A stretch of 64,000 nucleotides of DNA from Streptomyces sp. SM11 (GCF_002910905.1 NZ_NEUE01000098.1:1-64000), one strand, 5' to 3'. Positions 53,646 through 63,329 are shown, counted from the first letter of the stretch. Numbers and translations: made by a program. Notes: generated by a model from the letters alone, not told the origin.

Positions 53646-55277
53646 ATGCGCGGAGCCACACAGGTCAGGTGGGCCGCATGTGCGGTGGCCGTCGCCCTTG
53701 CAGCGACGGCCTGTGGCGGCGGCGGTGACGGCAGCGGCGGCAGCGGCGCCGACGGCATCGTCAGCTCCTCCTGGGGAGACCCGCAGAACCCGCTGGAACC
53801 CGCCAACACCAACGAGGTCCAGGGCGGCAAGGTCCTCGACATGGTCTTCCGCGGACTGATCCGCTACGACCCGAAGACCGGCGAGGCCAAGAACATGGTC
53901 GCCGAGTCCATCGACACGACGGACTCCCAGAACTTCACGATCAAGCTCAAGGAAGGCTGGACGTTCTCCAACGGGGAGAAGGTCACCGCCGAGTCCTTCG
54001 TCGACGCCTGGAACTACGGCGCCGCGCTGAAGAACAACCAGAAGAACGCCTACTTCTTCCAGTACATCGAGGGCTACGACCAGGTCCACCCGGAGTCCGG
54101 ATCCGCCTCCGCCGAGACCCTGTCCGGCCTGAAGGTCGTGGACGACCTGACCTTCACCGCCAAGCTCACCCAGAAGTTCTCCCTGTGGCCCGACACCCTC
54201 GGCTACTCCGCCTTCGTCCCCCTGCCCAAGGCGTTCTACGACGACCACGACGCCTGGCTCTCCAAGCCCGTGGGGAACGGTCCGTACACCATCGAGTCGT
54301 ACGCCAAGGGCTCCTCGATGAGCCTGCGGACGTGGGACGACTACCCGGGTGACGACAAGGCGAAGAACGGCGGCGTCGACCTCAAGGTCTTCACCGACAA
54401 CAACACCGCCTACACCGACCTGACCTCGGGCAACCTCGACCTCGTCGACGACGTGCCCGCCTCCCAGCTCCGCAACGTCGAGACGGACCTCGGCGACCGG
54501 TACATCAACACCCCCGCCGGCATCATCCAGACCCTGGCCTTCCCCTTCTACGACGAGGAGTGGGACACCGACGACGCGCGCAAGGTCCGCCAGGGCCTGT
54601 CGATGGCGATCAACCGGCCGCAGATCACCGACCAGATCTTCCAGAAGACCCGCACCCCCGCCTCCGACTGGACCTCCCCGGTCCTCGGCGAGGAGGGCGG
54701 CTTCAGCGAAGGGCTCTGCGGCACGGAGTGCACGTACGACAAGGCCGCGGCCAAGAAGCTGATCGACGAGGGCGGCGGCATCCCCGGCGGCCAGCTGAAG
54801 ATCTCGTACAACGCGGACACCGGCTCCCACAAGGAATGGGTCGACGCCGTCTGCAACAGCATCAACAACGTCATGGGCGACAACAGGGCCTGCGTCGGCG
54901 GCCCCGTCGGCACCTTCGCCGACTTCCGCGCCCAGGTCTCCACCCAGAAGCTGACCAGTGCCTGGCGTGCGGGCTGGCAGATGGACTACCCGCTGATCCA
55001 GAACTTCCTCCAGCCGCTCTACTACACCAACGCCCCGTCCAACGACGGCAAGTGGAGCAACCAGGAGTTCGACGACCTGATCGACGAGGCCAACGCCGAG
55101 AGCGACAAGGCGAAAGCCGTCACCACCTTCCAGGACGCGGAGAAGATCCTCGTCGAGGAGATGCCGGTCATCCCGCTCTGGTACCAGAACGGCAGCGCCG
55201 GCTACTCGGACCGGGTCGACAACGTCGCGCTGAACCCGTTCAGCGTCCCGGTCTACGAAGAGATCACCGTCAACTGA
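53646..55277 (+). CDS. Oligopeptide-binding lipoprotein of operon 2 (BldKB-like)
   Basis: 543 residues. AGGAGG precedes ATG 53646. The lipoprotein signal ends ALAATAC (Cys23), the same as in operon 1. Family-5 fold motifs are SSWGDPQNPLEPANTNEVQG, FTIKLKEGWTFSNGEKVTAE, DARKVRQGLSMAINRPQI and GWQMDYPLIQNFLQPLYYTN. Similar overall to the first copy but with clear differences in the mature protein, so peptide preference probably differs. It starts a complete second five-gene importer. Confidence 0.92.
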   Translation: MRGATQVRWAACAVAVALAATACGGGGDGSGGSGADGIVSSSWGDPQNPLEPANTNEVQGGKVLDMVFRGLIRYDPKTGEAKNMVAESIDTTDSQNFTIKLKEGWTFSNGEKVTAESFVDAWNYGAALKNNQKNAYFFQYIEGYDQVHPESGSASAETLSGLKVVDDLTFTAKLTQKFSLWPDTLGYSAFVPLPKAFYDDHDAWLSKPVGNGPYTIESYAKGSSMSLRTWDDYPGDDKAKNGGVDLKVFTDNNTAYTDLTSGNLDLVDDVPASQLRNVETDLGDRYINTPAGIIQTLAFPFYDEEWDTDDARKVRQGLSMAINRPQITDQIFQKTRTPASDWTSPVLGEEGGFSEGLCGTECTYDKAAAKKLIDEGGGIPGGQLKISYNADTGSHKEWVDAVCNSINNVMGDNRACVGGPVGTFADFRAQVSTQKLTSAWRAGWQMDYPLIQNFLQPLYYTNAPSNDGKWSNQEFDDLIDEANAESDKAKAVTTFQDAEKILVEEMPVIPLWYQNGSAGYSDRVDNVALNPFSVPVYEEITVN

Positions 55278-55286
55278 CACGCCGAG

Positions 55287-55330
55287 GCGCGGACGGCCGG
55301 GACGCCCGACACGCGCCCGGCCGTCCGCGC
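55287..55330 (+). promoter_or_regulatory. Long hairpin between binding-protein and permease genes, operon 2
   Basis: A perfect 15-bp stem (GCGCGGACGGCCGGG / CCCGGCCGTCCGCGC) with a 14-base loop starts 10 bases after the binding-protein stop. It holds the same position as the hairpin at 49351-49385 in operon 1 but has a different sequence. Confidence 0.85.
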
Positions 55331-55433
55331 ACCCGCACCGCCGTTGCCGCGCTCGCCCCGCCCGGCCGGCCGCCCGGACCTCCGAGGTCCCGCCACGTCG
55401 TCCGTCCGCCCGCCCCGACCCCCGGAGCCCTTC

Positions 55434-56357
55434 ATGGGACGTTATGTGATCCGGCGGCTGCTGCAGATGATCCCCGTCTTCTTCGGCACCACGCTGTTGA
55501 TCTTCCTCATGGTGAACGTGATGGGCGACCCCATCGCGGGCCTCTGCGGCGACCGCCAGTGCGACCCGGCCACCGCCGCCCAGCTGCGCTCCGAGTTCGG
55601 CCTCGACAAGCCGGTCTGGCAGCAATACCTCACGTACATGGGCAACGTGTTCACCGGCGACTTCGGCACCGCGTTCAACGGGCAGAAGGTCACCGAGCTG
55701 ATGGGCACGGCCTTCCCCATCACGATCCGGCTCACCATCGTCGCGATCGTCTTCGAGGTCGTCATCGGCATCAGCCTCGGCGTCGTCACCGGCCTGCGGC
55801 GCGGCCGCCCCGTCGACACCACCGTCCTCATCCTGACGCTGGTCGTCATCGCCGTCCCGACCTTCGTCACCGGTCTGCTGCTCCAGCTCCTCCTGGGCGT
55901 CAAATGGGGCATCATCAAGCCCTCGGTCTCCGCGGACCCCACCTTCGACGAACTGCTCGTCCCCGGACTGGTCCTCGCCTCGGTCTCGCTCGCCTACGTC
56001 ACCCGGCTCACCCGGACCTCGATCGCCGAGAACGCCCGCGCCGACTACGTACGCACCGCCGTCGCCAAGGGCCTGCCCCGCCGCCGGGTCGTCGTACGGC
56101 ACCTGCTGCGCAACTCGCTGATCCCCGTCGTCACCTTCATCGGCACCGACGTGGGAGCCCTGATGGGCGGGGCCATCGTCACCGAACGGATCTTCAACAT
56201 CCACGGCGTCGGCTACCAGCTCTACCAGGGGATCCTGCGCCAGAACTCCCAGACCGTCGTCGGGTTCGTCACCATCCTCGTCCTCGTCTTCCTGGCCGCC
56301 AACCTGATCGTCGACCTCCTGTACGCCGTACTCGACCCGAGGATCCGCTATGCCTGA
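55434..56357 (+). CDS. Oligopeptide ABC permease, OppB/DppB type, operon 2
   Basis: From ATG 55434 (GGAG seven bases upstream), 307 residues with about six membrane spans. MGRYVIRRLLQMIPVFFGTT at the start and ADYVRTAVAKGLPRRRVVVR as the EAA-type loop. The end (LLYAVLDPRIRYA) is identical to the operon 1 copy. An extracytoplasmic GLCGDRQCDP segment carries a cysteine pair absent from the first copy. It overlaps the next gene by eight bases, as in operon 1. Confidence 0.94.
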   Translation: MGRYVIRRLLQMIPVFFGTTLLIFLMVNVMGDPIAGLCGDRQCDPATAAQLRSEFGLDKPVWQQYLTYMGNVFTGDFGTAFNGQKVTELMGTAFPITIRLTIVAIVFEVVIGISLGVVTGLRRGRPVDTTVLILTLVVIAVPTFVTGLLLQLLLGVKWGIIKPSVSADPTFDELLVPGLVLASVSLAYVTRLTRTSIAENARADYVRTAVAKGLPRRRVVVRHLLRNSLIPVVTFIGTDVGALMGGAIVTERIFNIHGVGYQLYQGILRQNSQTVVGFVTILVLVFLAANLIVDLLYAVLDPRIRYA

Positions 56358-57327
56358 GCCGCAGACCCCGGACGAAGCGATCTCCCAGGCGGGCGCCGGC
56401 GGCGCGACGGACCTCGCCATGGAGGAGGGCACCAGCCTGGAGAAGAACCCGAGCGGCCCCGACGGCACAGGACCGGCCGGAAAGCCGCGCAGCCTCTGGT
56501 CGGACGCCTGGCGGGACCTGCGGCGCAACCCGGTCTTCATCATCTCCGCGCTGGTCATCACCTTCCTGGTGATCATCTCGATCTGGCCCTCGCTCATCGC
56601 GAGCGGCGACCCCCTCCAGGCCGACCTGGACGACGCCCAGAAGGGCTCCGAGCCCGGCCACCCCTTCGGCTTCGACCCGCAGGGCCGCGACGTCTACACC
56701 CGGGTCGTGTACGGCACCCGCACCTCGGTCACCGTCGGCGTCTGCGCCACCCTCGGTGTCGCGATCCTCGGCAGTGTGTTCGGCGGGCTCGCGGGCTTCT
56801 TCGGCGGCTGGTGGGACTCGATCCTCTCCCGCCTCACCGACGTCTTCTTCGGCATCCCCGTCATCCTCGGCGGCCTGGTCTTCCTGTCCGTCGTCACCAG
56901 CTCCACCGTCTGGCCCGTCGTCGGCTTCATCGTCCTGCTCGGCTGGCCCCAGATCGCCCGTATCGCCCGCGGCTCGGTCATCACCGCCAAACAGAACGAC
57001 TACGTCCAGGCGGCCCGCGCGCTGGGCGCCTCCAACTCCCGCATGATGCTGCGCCACATCACCCCGAACGCCATCGCCCCCGTCATCGTCGTGGCGACCA
57101 TCGCGCTCGGCACGTACATCTCACTGGAGGCGACCCTGTCCTTCCTCGGCGTCGGCCTGAAGGACCCGGCCGTCTCCTGGGGCATCGACATCTCCGCGGC
57201 CGCCAACTACATCCGCAACGCCCCGCACATGCTGCTCTGGCCCGCCGGAGCGCTGGCGGTCACCGTGCTCGCGTTCATCATGCTCGGCGACGCGGTGCGC
57301 GACGCCCTCGACCCCAAGCTGCGCTGA
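56350..57327 (+). CDS. Oligopeptide ABC permease, OppC/DppC type, operon 2
   Basis: 325 residues. A longer cytoplasmic N-terminus (about 1-60, rich in Gly, Glu and Pro) precedes six membrane spans. The EAA loop is NDYVQAARALGASNSRMMLR, and the end AFIMLGDAVRDALDPKLR matches operon 1. ATG 56350 overlaps the upstream stop. It pairs with the OppB-type protein to form the channel. Confidence 0.94.
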   Translation: MPEPQTPDEAISQAGAGGATDLAMEEGTSLEKNPSGPDGTGPAGKPRSLWSDAWRDLRRNPVFIISALVITFLVIISIWPSLIASGDPLQADLDDAQKGSEPGHPFGFDPQGRDVYTRVVYGTRTSVTVGVCATLGVAILGSVFGGLAGFFGGWWDSILSRLTDVFFGIPVILGGLVFLSVVTSSTVWPVVGFIVLLGWPQIARIARGSVITAKQNDYVQAARALGASNSRMMLRHITPNAIAPVIVVATIALGTYISLEATLSFLGVGLKDPAVSWGIDISAAANYIRNAPHMLLWPAGALAVTVLAFIMLGDAVRDALDPKLR

Positions 57328-57340
57328 GGAGCCGGTTGCC

Positions 57341-58318
57341 ATGTTGCTCGAAGTGCGCGATCTGCACGTGGAGTTCCACACTCGCGAAGGCGTCGCCAAG
57401 GCCGTCAACGGGGTCAACTACTCGGTGGCCGAGGGCGAGACGCTCGCCGTCCTCGGCGAGTCCGGCTCCGGCAAGTCCGTCACCGCCCAGGCGATCATGG
57501 GCATCCTCGACATGCCGCCCGGGAAGATCACCGGCGGGGAGATCCTCTTCAAGGACCAGGACCTGCTGAAGCTCAAGCCGGAGGAGCGGCGCAAGATCCG
57601 CGGCCAGGAGATGGCCATGATCTTCCAGGACGCCCTGTCCTCGCTGAACCCGGTCCTCACCGTCGGCGAGCAGCTCGGCGAGATGTTCGTCGTGCACCGC
57701 GGCATGTCCCGCAAGGACGCGAAGGCCAGGTCGGTCGAGCTGATGGACCGCGTCCGCATCCCGGCCGCCAAGGAGCGGGTCGGCAACTACCCGCACCAGT
57801 TCTCCGGCGGTATGCGCCAGCGCATCATGATCGCCATGGCGATGGCCCTGGAACCGTCCCTGATCATCGCCGACGAGCCGACCACCGCCCTCGACGTCAC
57901 CGTCCAGGCCCAGGTCATGGAACTCCTCGCCGAGCTCCAGCGCGAGCTGAACATGGGCCTCATCCTGATCACCCACGACCTCGGCGTGGTCGCCGACGTC
58001 GCCGACAAGATCGCCGTGATGTACGCGGGCCGCATCGTCGAGACCGCCCCCGTCCACGCGATCTACCAGGCCCCCGCCCACCCGTACACCAAGGGTCTCC
58101 TCCGGTCGATCCCGCGCCTGGACCAGAAGGGCCAGGAGCTCTACGCGATCAGGGGCCTGCCGCCCAACCTCACACGCATCCCGCCGGGCTGCGCCTTCAA
58201 CCCCCGCTGCCCGATGGCCCAGGACGTGTGCCGCAGCGACGTGCCGCCGCTCTACGAGGTGGACGAGCAGCGCCGGAGCGCCTGCCACTTCTGGAAGGAG
58301 ACGCTCGATGCACGCTGA
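57341..58318 (+). CDS. Oligopeptide ABC ATPase, OppD/DppD type, operon 2
   Basis: 325 residues, ATG with GAGGAG upstream. Walker A GESGSGKS, signature SGGMRQR, Walker B LIIADEP, H-loop ITHDLG, and the C-terminal cysteine region [20 protein letters not shown]. It lacks the about 20-residue leader of the operon 1 homologue but is otherwise collinear with it at an offset of exactly 6000 bases through the first half of the gene. Confidence 0.95.
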   Translation: MLLEVRDLHVEFHTREGVAKAVNGVNYSVAEGETLAVLGESGSGKSVTAQAIMGILDMPPGKITGGEILFKDQDLLKLKPEERRKIRGQEMAMIFQDALSSLNPVLTVGEQLGEMFVVHRGMSRKDAKARSVELMDRVRIPAAKERVGNYPHQFSGGMRQRIMIAMAMALEPSLIIADEPTTALDVTVQAQVMELLAELQRELNMGLILITHDLGVVADVADKIAVMYAGRIVETAPVHAIYQAPAHPYTKGLLRSIPRLDQKGQELYAIRGLPPNLTRIPPGCAFNPRCPMAQDVCRSDVPPLYEVDEQRRSACHFWKETLDAR

Positions 58319-59513
58319 CCGCGACGAGAGTGCGGGGGCAGGCGGTGGCGCGGCCGGCTCCACTCTGCTGTCCAAGGCGCGCGAGGACGCCGTCACTCCG
58401 TACACGGAAGGCGACCCGATCCTTCAGGTCCGCGACCTCGCCAAGCACTACCCGCTGACCCAGGGCATCCTCTTCAAGCGGCAGATCGGCGCGGTCAGGG
58501 CCGTCGACGGCGTCGACTTCGACCTGTACGCGGGCGAGACGCTGGGCATCGTGGGGGAGTCGGGGTGCGGCAAGTCGACCGTCGCCAGGATGCTCGTCCA
58601 CCTGGAACGCCCCACCGCAGGCGCGATCCGCTACAAGGGCGAGGACATCTCCCAGCTGTCCGGCCGGGCGCTGAAGGCCGTGCGCCGCAACATCCAGATG
58701 GTGTTCCAGGACCCGTACACCTCGTTGAACCCGCGGATGACGGTCGGCGACATCATCGGGGAGCCGTACGAGATCCACCCCGAGGTCGCCCCCAAGGGCA
58801 GCCGCCGCCAGAAGGTGCAGGACCTGCTGGACGTCGTCGGCCTCAACCCGGAGTACATCAACCGGTATCCGCACCAGTTCTCCGGAGGCCAGCGCCAGCG
58901 CATCGGCATCGCCCGCGGCCTCGCCCTCAACCCGGAGGTCATCGTCGCCGACGAACCGGTCTCCGCGCTCGACGTGTCCGTACAGGCCCAGGTCGTCAAC
59001 CTGCTGGACCGGCTCCAGGCGGAGTTCAGCCTCAGCTTCGTCTTCATCGCCCACGACCTCTCGATCGTCCGGCACATCTCCGACCGGGTCGGCGTGATGT
59101 ACCTCGGCCGGATCGTGGAGATCGGCTCCGACGCGGAGATCTACGACCACCCCACCCACCCGTACACCCAGGCGCTGCTGTCCGCCGTCCCCGTGCCGGA
59201 CCCGACGGCCCGCGCCCACCGGGAACGGATCATCCTGCATGGCGACGTCCCCTCGCCCGCCAACATCCCCTCGGGCTGCCGGTTCCGCACTCGGTGCTGG
59301 AAGGCGCAGGAGCGGTGCGAACTGGAGGTCCCGCTGCTCGCGGTCCCCGCGGAGTTCCGGCTCGTCGACACCCCGGCCCGCCACGACTCCGCGTGCCACT
59401 TCGCGGAGGAGAAGCGGGTGGTGCCGCCGGAGGGCGAGCTGGAGGCCCCGGGGCCGACGGAGGTCCTCGGTCGCACGGAGGAGCCGGGTCGCACGGAGGA
59501 CGAAACGCCTTGA
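58308..59513 (+). CDS. Oligopeptide ABC ATPase, OppF/DppF type, operon 2
   Basis: 401 residues. Walker [10 protein letters not shown], signature SGGQRQR, Walker B VIVADEP, H-loop IAHDLS and a cysteine region ([20 protein letters not shown]). ATG 58308 overlaps the OppD stop by 11 bases. The C-terminal 30 residues are a repetitive tail ([18 protein letters not shown]) absent from operon 1. It shares the 121-base identical block at 58672-58792 with the first operon. Confidence 0.95.
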   Translation: MHADRDESAGAGGGAAGSTLLSKAREDAVTPYTEGDPILQVRDLAKHYPLTQGILFKRQIGAVRAVDGVDFDLYAGETLGIVGESGCGKSTVARMLVHLERPTAGAIRYKGEDISQLSGRALKAVRRNIQMVFQDPYTSLNPRMTVGDIIGEPYEIHPEVAPKGSRRQKVQDLLDVVGLNPEYINRYPHQFSGGQRQRIGIARGLALNPEVIVADEPVSALDVSVQAQVVNLLDRLQAEFSLSFVFIAHDLSIVRHISDRVGVMYLGRIVEIGSDAEIYDHPTHPYTQALLSAVPVPDPTARAHRERIILHGDVPSPANIPSGCRFRTRCWKAQERCELEVPLLAVPAEFRLVDTPARHDSACHFAEEKRVVPPEGELEAPGPTEVLGRTEEPGRTEDETP

Positions 59514-59613
59514 GGTGGCGTCAGATTCGTTAACAAGCAGGCAACTTCACCGTCGTCGCACCGATATGCGGACGCTCCATGCTGAACAGCGTACGGCCGT
59601 GCGGGTGCCGTGG

Positions 59614-59648
59614 ACCGGCCGGGGCGTCGTCTTGTCGCTCCGGCCGGT
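59614..59648 (+). terminator. Possible terminator of oligopeptide operon 2
   Basis: Arms ACCGGCCGG (59614-59622) and CCGGCCGGT (59640-59648) with a 17-base loop lie about 100 bases after the OppF stop. Confidence 0.45.
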
Positions 59649-59717
59649 CGCCCGCCGCTTCCGGCCCCGTCCCCGAGCGCACTTGTTCATCCGTTCGGGG
59701 TAACGGAGTATCACCGG

Positions 59718-60776
59718 GTGACACTTACACGGGGAGCAAGAATCACCGGCGCCGTTCTGTGCGCGGTGCTGGCACTACTCATCACCGCCTGGCTCGTGCG
59801 GGACATCCGGGCCGCCGGCGGCCCGGGGCCGGTCTGGCACTACTGGGCGGGCACCGCGGACCTCCAGGACGCGCCACGGCCCACCACCTCGGCCACCAGC
59901 CTCGTCCTGCTGGTGGCCTACGCCGCCGCCGTGGCGGCACTCCGGTCCGCCTCCGCCGCCTCGGTCCTGATCGTCACCGGCGTCGTCACCTTCGGCCTGC
60001 GGCTGCCCAGTACCTGGATCATCGCCGACGCCCCGGCCCCGGAGGAGCTCCGCGACCGGGCCCTGATCACCACGTACGTCGTGCTCGTCGCCTCGGCCGC
60101 CCTGATCGTCGCCGGGGTGGCGGGCCGCCGCCCCGTGCCGCAGGGCGGGGAGCGCCCCGTCGGCCCCGGACGCGGCGCGGGGGTGGCCGCCTTCCTGCTC
60201 CTCGGATTCCAGGCGTTGGTCCTCGCCGCCTGGGAGATCCGGCAGCCGTTCGTCTCTTATCTGTCCGAGCTCTACCCCGAGTGGTTCATCGGCGGGAAGC
60301 CCCTGACCATCTCGTTGACCGAGGGACCGCCCGGCTGGGTCACCGGGACCATCATCCTGATGCTCCTGGTGGCGGCCGTCGGCGCGGTCGCCGGTGCGGC
60401 CCACGCGCGACCGCTCGGCCTGATCGCGGGCGGGTTCGTGCTCTCCTACGGCGTGCTGGGCATGGCGCGCATCATCCATTACGAGATGTACGAGCGGTTC
60501 ATCGACCTGGACATCGAGGCGCAGCTGAACATGCTGAGCCTCGTCTTCTCGCTCCTCGTCGGGTCCGTCGTGATCCTCATCCTCGCCCGCAAGGCCGCTC
60601 CCAGGGCCTCTGGCGGCCTCCCGGGCCCGTGGGGCGGTGGCGCCGGCCCCTGGGGTGCCCAGCCTCCCGGCCACCCGCCGTACGGGGCCCCCGGTCAGCC
60701 GCCCGCCCCAGCCCCCGGCTTCGGGCCCCCGCCGGGCGGCGGATTCGGGCCCCCGCCCCCGCCGCCCGGCCGGTGA
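59718..60776 (+). CDS. Polytopic membrane protein with proline/glycine-rich tail
   Basis: From GTG 59718 (GGAG at 59705-59708), 352 residues. About seven hydrophobic spans (for example ITGAVLCAVLALLITAWLV, SLVLLVAYAAAVAALRSA, GTIILMLLVAAVGAVAGAAH) lie before a C-terminal cytoplasmic tail of about 60 residues made of Pro, Gly and Phe repeats (GFGPPPGGGFGPPPPPP). The family is not recognised. Such tails occur on Streptomyces membrane proteins of unknown role. It is convergent with the peptidase gene. Confidence 0.75.
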   Translation: MTLTRGARITGAVLCAVLALLITAWLVRDIRAAGGPGPVWHYWAGTADLQDAPRPTTSATSLVLLVAYAAAVAALRSASAASVLIVTGVVTFGLRLPSTWIIADAPAPEELRDRALITTYVVLVASAALIVAGVAGRRPVPQGGERPVGPGRGAGVAAFLLLGFQALVLAAWEIRQPFVSYLSELYPEWFIGGKPLTISLTEGPPGWVTGTIILMLLVAAVGAVAGAAHARPLGLIAGGFVLSYGVLGMARIIHYEMYERFIDLDIEAQLNMLSLVFSLLVGSVVILILARKAAPRASGGLPGPWGGGAGPWGAQPPGHPPYGAPGQPPAPAPGFGPPPGGGFGPPPPPPGR

Positions 60777-60831
60777 GCCGGTGACGGGGAGCGCGGGGCG
60801 TGCCGGGCCGGGCCGCCCGGTGACGCGTGGT

Positions 60832-62958
60832 TCAGGCTCCGGTCGGTCCCAGTGACCGCTTGAGGAAGTCCACCTGGAGCAGGAGCAGGTTCTCCGCGAC
60901 CTGCTCCTGCGGCGTCATGTGCGTCACCCCGCTCAGCGGCAGCACCTCGTGCGGACGCCCGGCCGCCAGCAGCGCCGAGGACAGCCGCAGGGCGTGGGCG
61001 ACCACCACGTTGTCGTCGGCCAGGCCGTGCACGATCATCATGGGCCGGACCTCGGCGGCGGGCTCGGAGAGACCGTCGTCGGTGAGCAGCGAGTTGTACG
61101 CGTACACCTCGGGCTGTTCGGCCGGATCGCCGAGGTAGCGCTCGGTGTAGTGGGTGTCGTACAGCCGCTGGTCCGTCACCGGAGCGCCCACGACCGCCGC
61201 GTGGAAGACGTCGGGCCGCCGCAGCACCGCGAGCCCGGCCAGATAGCCGCCGAAGGACCAGCCGCGGATCGCCACCCGGGACAGGTCCAGCGGGAACCGG
61301 TCCGCGAGCCCGTGCAACGCCTCGACCTGGTCCTCCATGGTCAGCACGAGGTTGTCCCGTACCGCCTTCTCCCAGCCCGGCGAGCGTCCCGGCGCGCCCC
61401 GCCCGTCCGCCACGACCACCGCGAAGCCCTGGTCCGCGAACCACTGCGAGGTCAGGTGCGCGTTGTGGGCGGCGACCACCCGGCGGCCGTGCGGACCACC
61501 GTACGGATCCATCAGGACCGGAAGCGGACCATCCGCCTCCTGGTAGTCCGAGGGGAGCAGCACGGCGCACGGAATCCGCCGCGCGCCCCCCTCGGTGAGG
61601 GTCACGCGGGCGGAGAGCACCGGCTCCTGCGCGAAGCTCGCGATCCGGGTCAGCCGCTTGCCGTCCCGCACCGCCCACGCGGCGGCTCCGGGCTTCTCGG
61701 GGACGGCCGAGACCACGACCGAGAGACCGCCCGAGCGGACCGCGGAGTGCACGCCCACCCCTTCGGAAATCCGCTCGATTCCCAGCTCGTTCACCCGGTA
61801 CACGTGGATCTGCCCGATCTCCGGCTCGACCGCGTCCTCACCGGCCACCGCCGAGACCAGGATGTCGGACTCCCCGATGTCCAGTACCGACTGGACGTGC
61901 AGCTGCGATCCGGTGAGCAGCCGGTCCCCGACCGCCAGCACCCGCGCACCGCCCTCGTCGACGATCCGCACCAGCCGTCCGTCCGGCGCCCACGCGGGCA
62001 CCCCGGGGAAAAGATCCAGCCACACCAGGTCCTCGTCGACATGCACGATCCGGGTCGCCCCGGTCTCCGGGTCCACCGCCAGATACTGCTGACTGCGCTG
62101 GTCACGGGCCTGCACCAGCAGCAGCGGGGCGCCCGCGGAGGACCAGTGCGCCTGGGCCAGGTACGGGAACGCCGCCCGGTCCCAGACCACCTCCGTACGG
62201 GTCCCCTCCAGGTCCATGACGTACAGCCGCACCTCGGCGTTGGGCGTGCCCGCGGCCGGGTAGGCGACCTCGGCCGGCCGGCGCTCCGGGTTCGCCGGAT
62301 CGGCGATGAACCAGCGCTGCACGGGGCTGTCGTCGGCCCGCGCGACCAGCAGCCGGTCCGACTCCGGCGACCACCAGAAACCCCGGAAGCGGTGCATCTC
62401 CTCGGCCGCGATGAACTCGGCCAGACCGTAGGTGACATGGGAGTCCTCCGGCTCGGCCAGCGCCCGGTCGCCCTCGCCCCCCGCCCCCACGACCCGCAGC
62501 GCGCCCTTGGCCACGTACGCGATGTGCCGGCCGTCCGGGGACGGGCGCGGGTCGATCACCGGGCCCGGCACCGGCAGCGCCCGCGCGGTCCCGGCCCGCA
62601 GCTCGGCCACGTACACCTTTCCGGACAGGGCGAACGCCGCCAACTCCGCCGCCGCGTCCACCGCGTAGGAGACGATGCCCGACGAACCCTCCCGGGTCCT
62701 CTCCCGCCGGGCCCGTTCCTGCGCCGACAGCTTCTCCGCCGAACCGCCCAGCAGGACTTCGGGATCGGCGGCGACGCGCTCCTCGCCGGTCGCCGGATCG
62801 AGTACCCAGAGCCGGTGGGTCCGGTCCGTTCCGGATGTGGACCGGAGGAAGATCACGCGTGTCTCATCTGATGAGACGGTGAAGGCGCGAGGTGCGCCGA
62901 GTGTGAAGCGCTGGGTTCGTGCTTGCTGGCGGGGAAAGGACAGCTTCTGCGAGGTCAT
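60832..62958 (-). CDS. Prolyl oligopeptidase family serine peptidase (S9, DPP-IV-like)
   Basis: 708 residues, no signal peptide. The first about 450 residues form a DPP-IV-type beta-propeller (FRGFWWSPESDRLLVARADD, VHVDEDLVWLDLFPGVPAWA). The C-terminal alpha/beta hydrolase has Ser568 in GWSFGGYLAGL, Asp648 in HGLADDNVV and His680 in SGVTHMTP, and PYGGPHGRRV before them. The EE pair in FIAAEEMHRFRGFWW matches the Glu residues that bind peptide N-termini in dipeptidyl peptidases. It probably trims peptides in the cytoplasm, a sensible neighbour for peptide importers. Confidence 0.92.
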   Translation of the reverse strand: MTSQKLSFPRQQARTQRFTLGAPRAFTVSSDETRVIFLRSTSGTDRTHRLWVLDPATGEERVAADPEVLLGGSAEKLSAQERARRERTREGSSGIVSYAVDAAAELAAFALSGKVYVAELRAGTARALPVPGPVIDPRPSPDGRHIAYVAKGALRVVGAGGEGDRALAEPEDSHVTYGLAEFIAAEEMHRFRGFWWSPESDRLLVARADDSPVQRWFIADPANPERRPAEVAYPAAGTPNAEVRLYVMDLEGTRTEVVWDRAAFPYLAQAHWSSAGAPLLLVQARDQRSQQYLAVDPETGATRIVHVDEDLVWLDLFPGVPAWAPDGRLVRIVDEGGARVLAVGDRLLTGSQLHVQSVLDIGESDILVSAVAGEDAVEPEIGQIHVYRVNELGIERISEGVGVHSAVRSGGLSVVVSAVPEKPGAAAWAVRDGKRLTRIASFAQEPVLSARVTLTEGGARRIPCAVLLPSDYQEADGPLPVLMDPYGGPHGRRVVAAHNAHLTSQWFADQGFAVVVADGRGAPGRSPGWEKAVRDNLVLTMEDQVEALHGLADRFPLDLSRVAIRGWSFGGYLAGLAVLRRPDVFHAAVVGAPVTDQRLYDTHYTERYLGDPAEQPEVYAYNSLLTDDGLSEPAAEVRPMMIVHGLADDNVVVAHALRLSSALLAAGRPHEVLPLSGVTHMTPQEQVAENLLLLQVDFLKRSLGPTGA

Positions 62959-63050
62959 GGCTCCGAACTTAGCTCCGAACTCGGCCGCGCGGCGCGGTTC
63001 GTGCGCCCCTCGTGCTGCTGTGCCCCGATCAATGCGTTGGCACGGATAGT

Positions 63051-63056
63051 TATGAT
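63051..63056 (+). promoter_or_regulatory. Candidate -10 element (TATGAT)
   Basis: TATGAT in a locally AT-richer stretch, about 80 bases before the small membrane-protein gene and 93 bases before the divergent peptidase start. No good -35 is present at standard spacing. Confidence 0.3.
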
Positions 63057-63134
63057 CCGTAGCGCTCGGTGGGTAGGAACCTGCTGGCTCCGCGTGTGCT
63101 CCTGTCCCGACCGTACTGATGGAGGTGAACCGCC

Positions 63135-63329
63135 GTGGCGCTCTCGATTTCGGCGGTAGTGCTGCTGGCGATCATCGTCTTCCTGCTGATCCGGAAGTCC
63201 GGGTTGAAGGGAGGACACGCGGTGGTCTGCATGCTGCTCGGCTTCTACATCGCGAGCTCGTCCATCGCGCCGACCATCTCCGATCTGACGACCAACGTGG
63301 CGGGGATGATCAGCAGCATCAAGTTCTGA
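63135..63329 (+). CDS. Small membrane protein, 64 aa
   Basis: GTG 63135 follows a perfect GGAGGTGA ribosome site. The product has one membrane span (about 3-19: LSISAVVLLAIIVFLLI), a short basic loop (RKSGLKGGH), and a second hydrophobic helix (about 29-45), ending LTTNVAGMISSIKF. No known motif. The strong ribosome site and good codon use argue for a real gene; its function is unknown. Confidence 0.75.
   Translation: MALSISAVVLLAIIVFLLIRKSGLKGGHAVVCMLLGFYIASSSIAPTISDLTTNVAGMISSIKF

Noticed and set aside
53619..56597. Long minus-strand frame opposite the second oligopeptide operon
   Set aside because: The plus strand gives intact binding protein and permeases with ribosome sites. The minus product is repetitive Asp/Gly/Val sequence without motifs.
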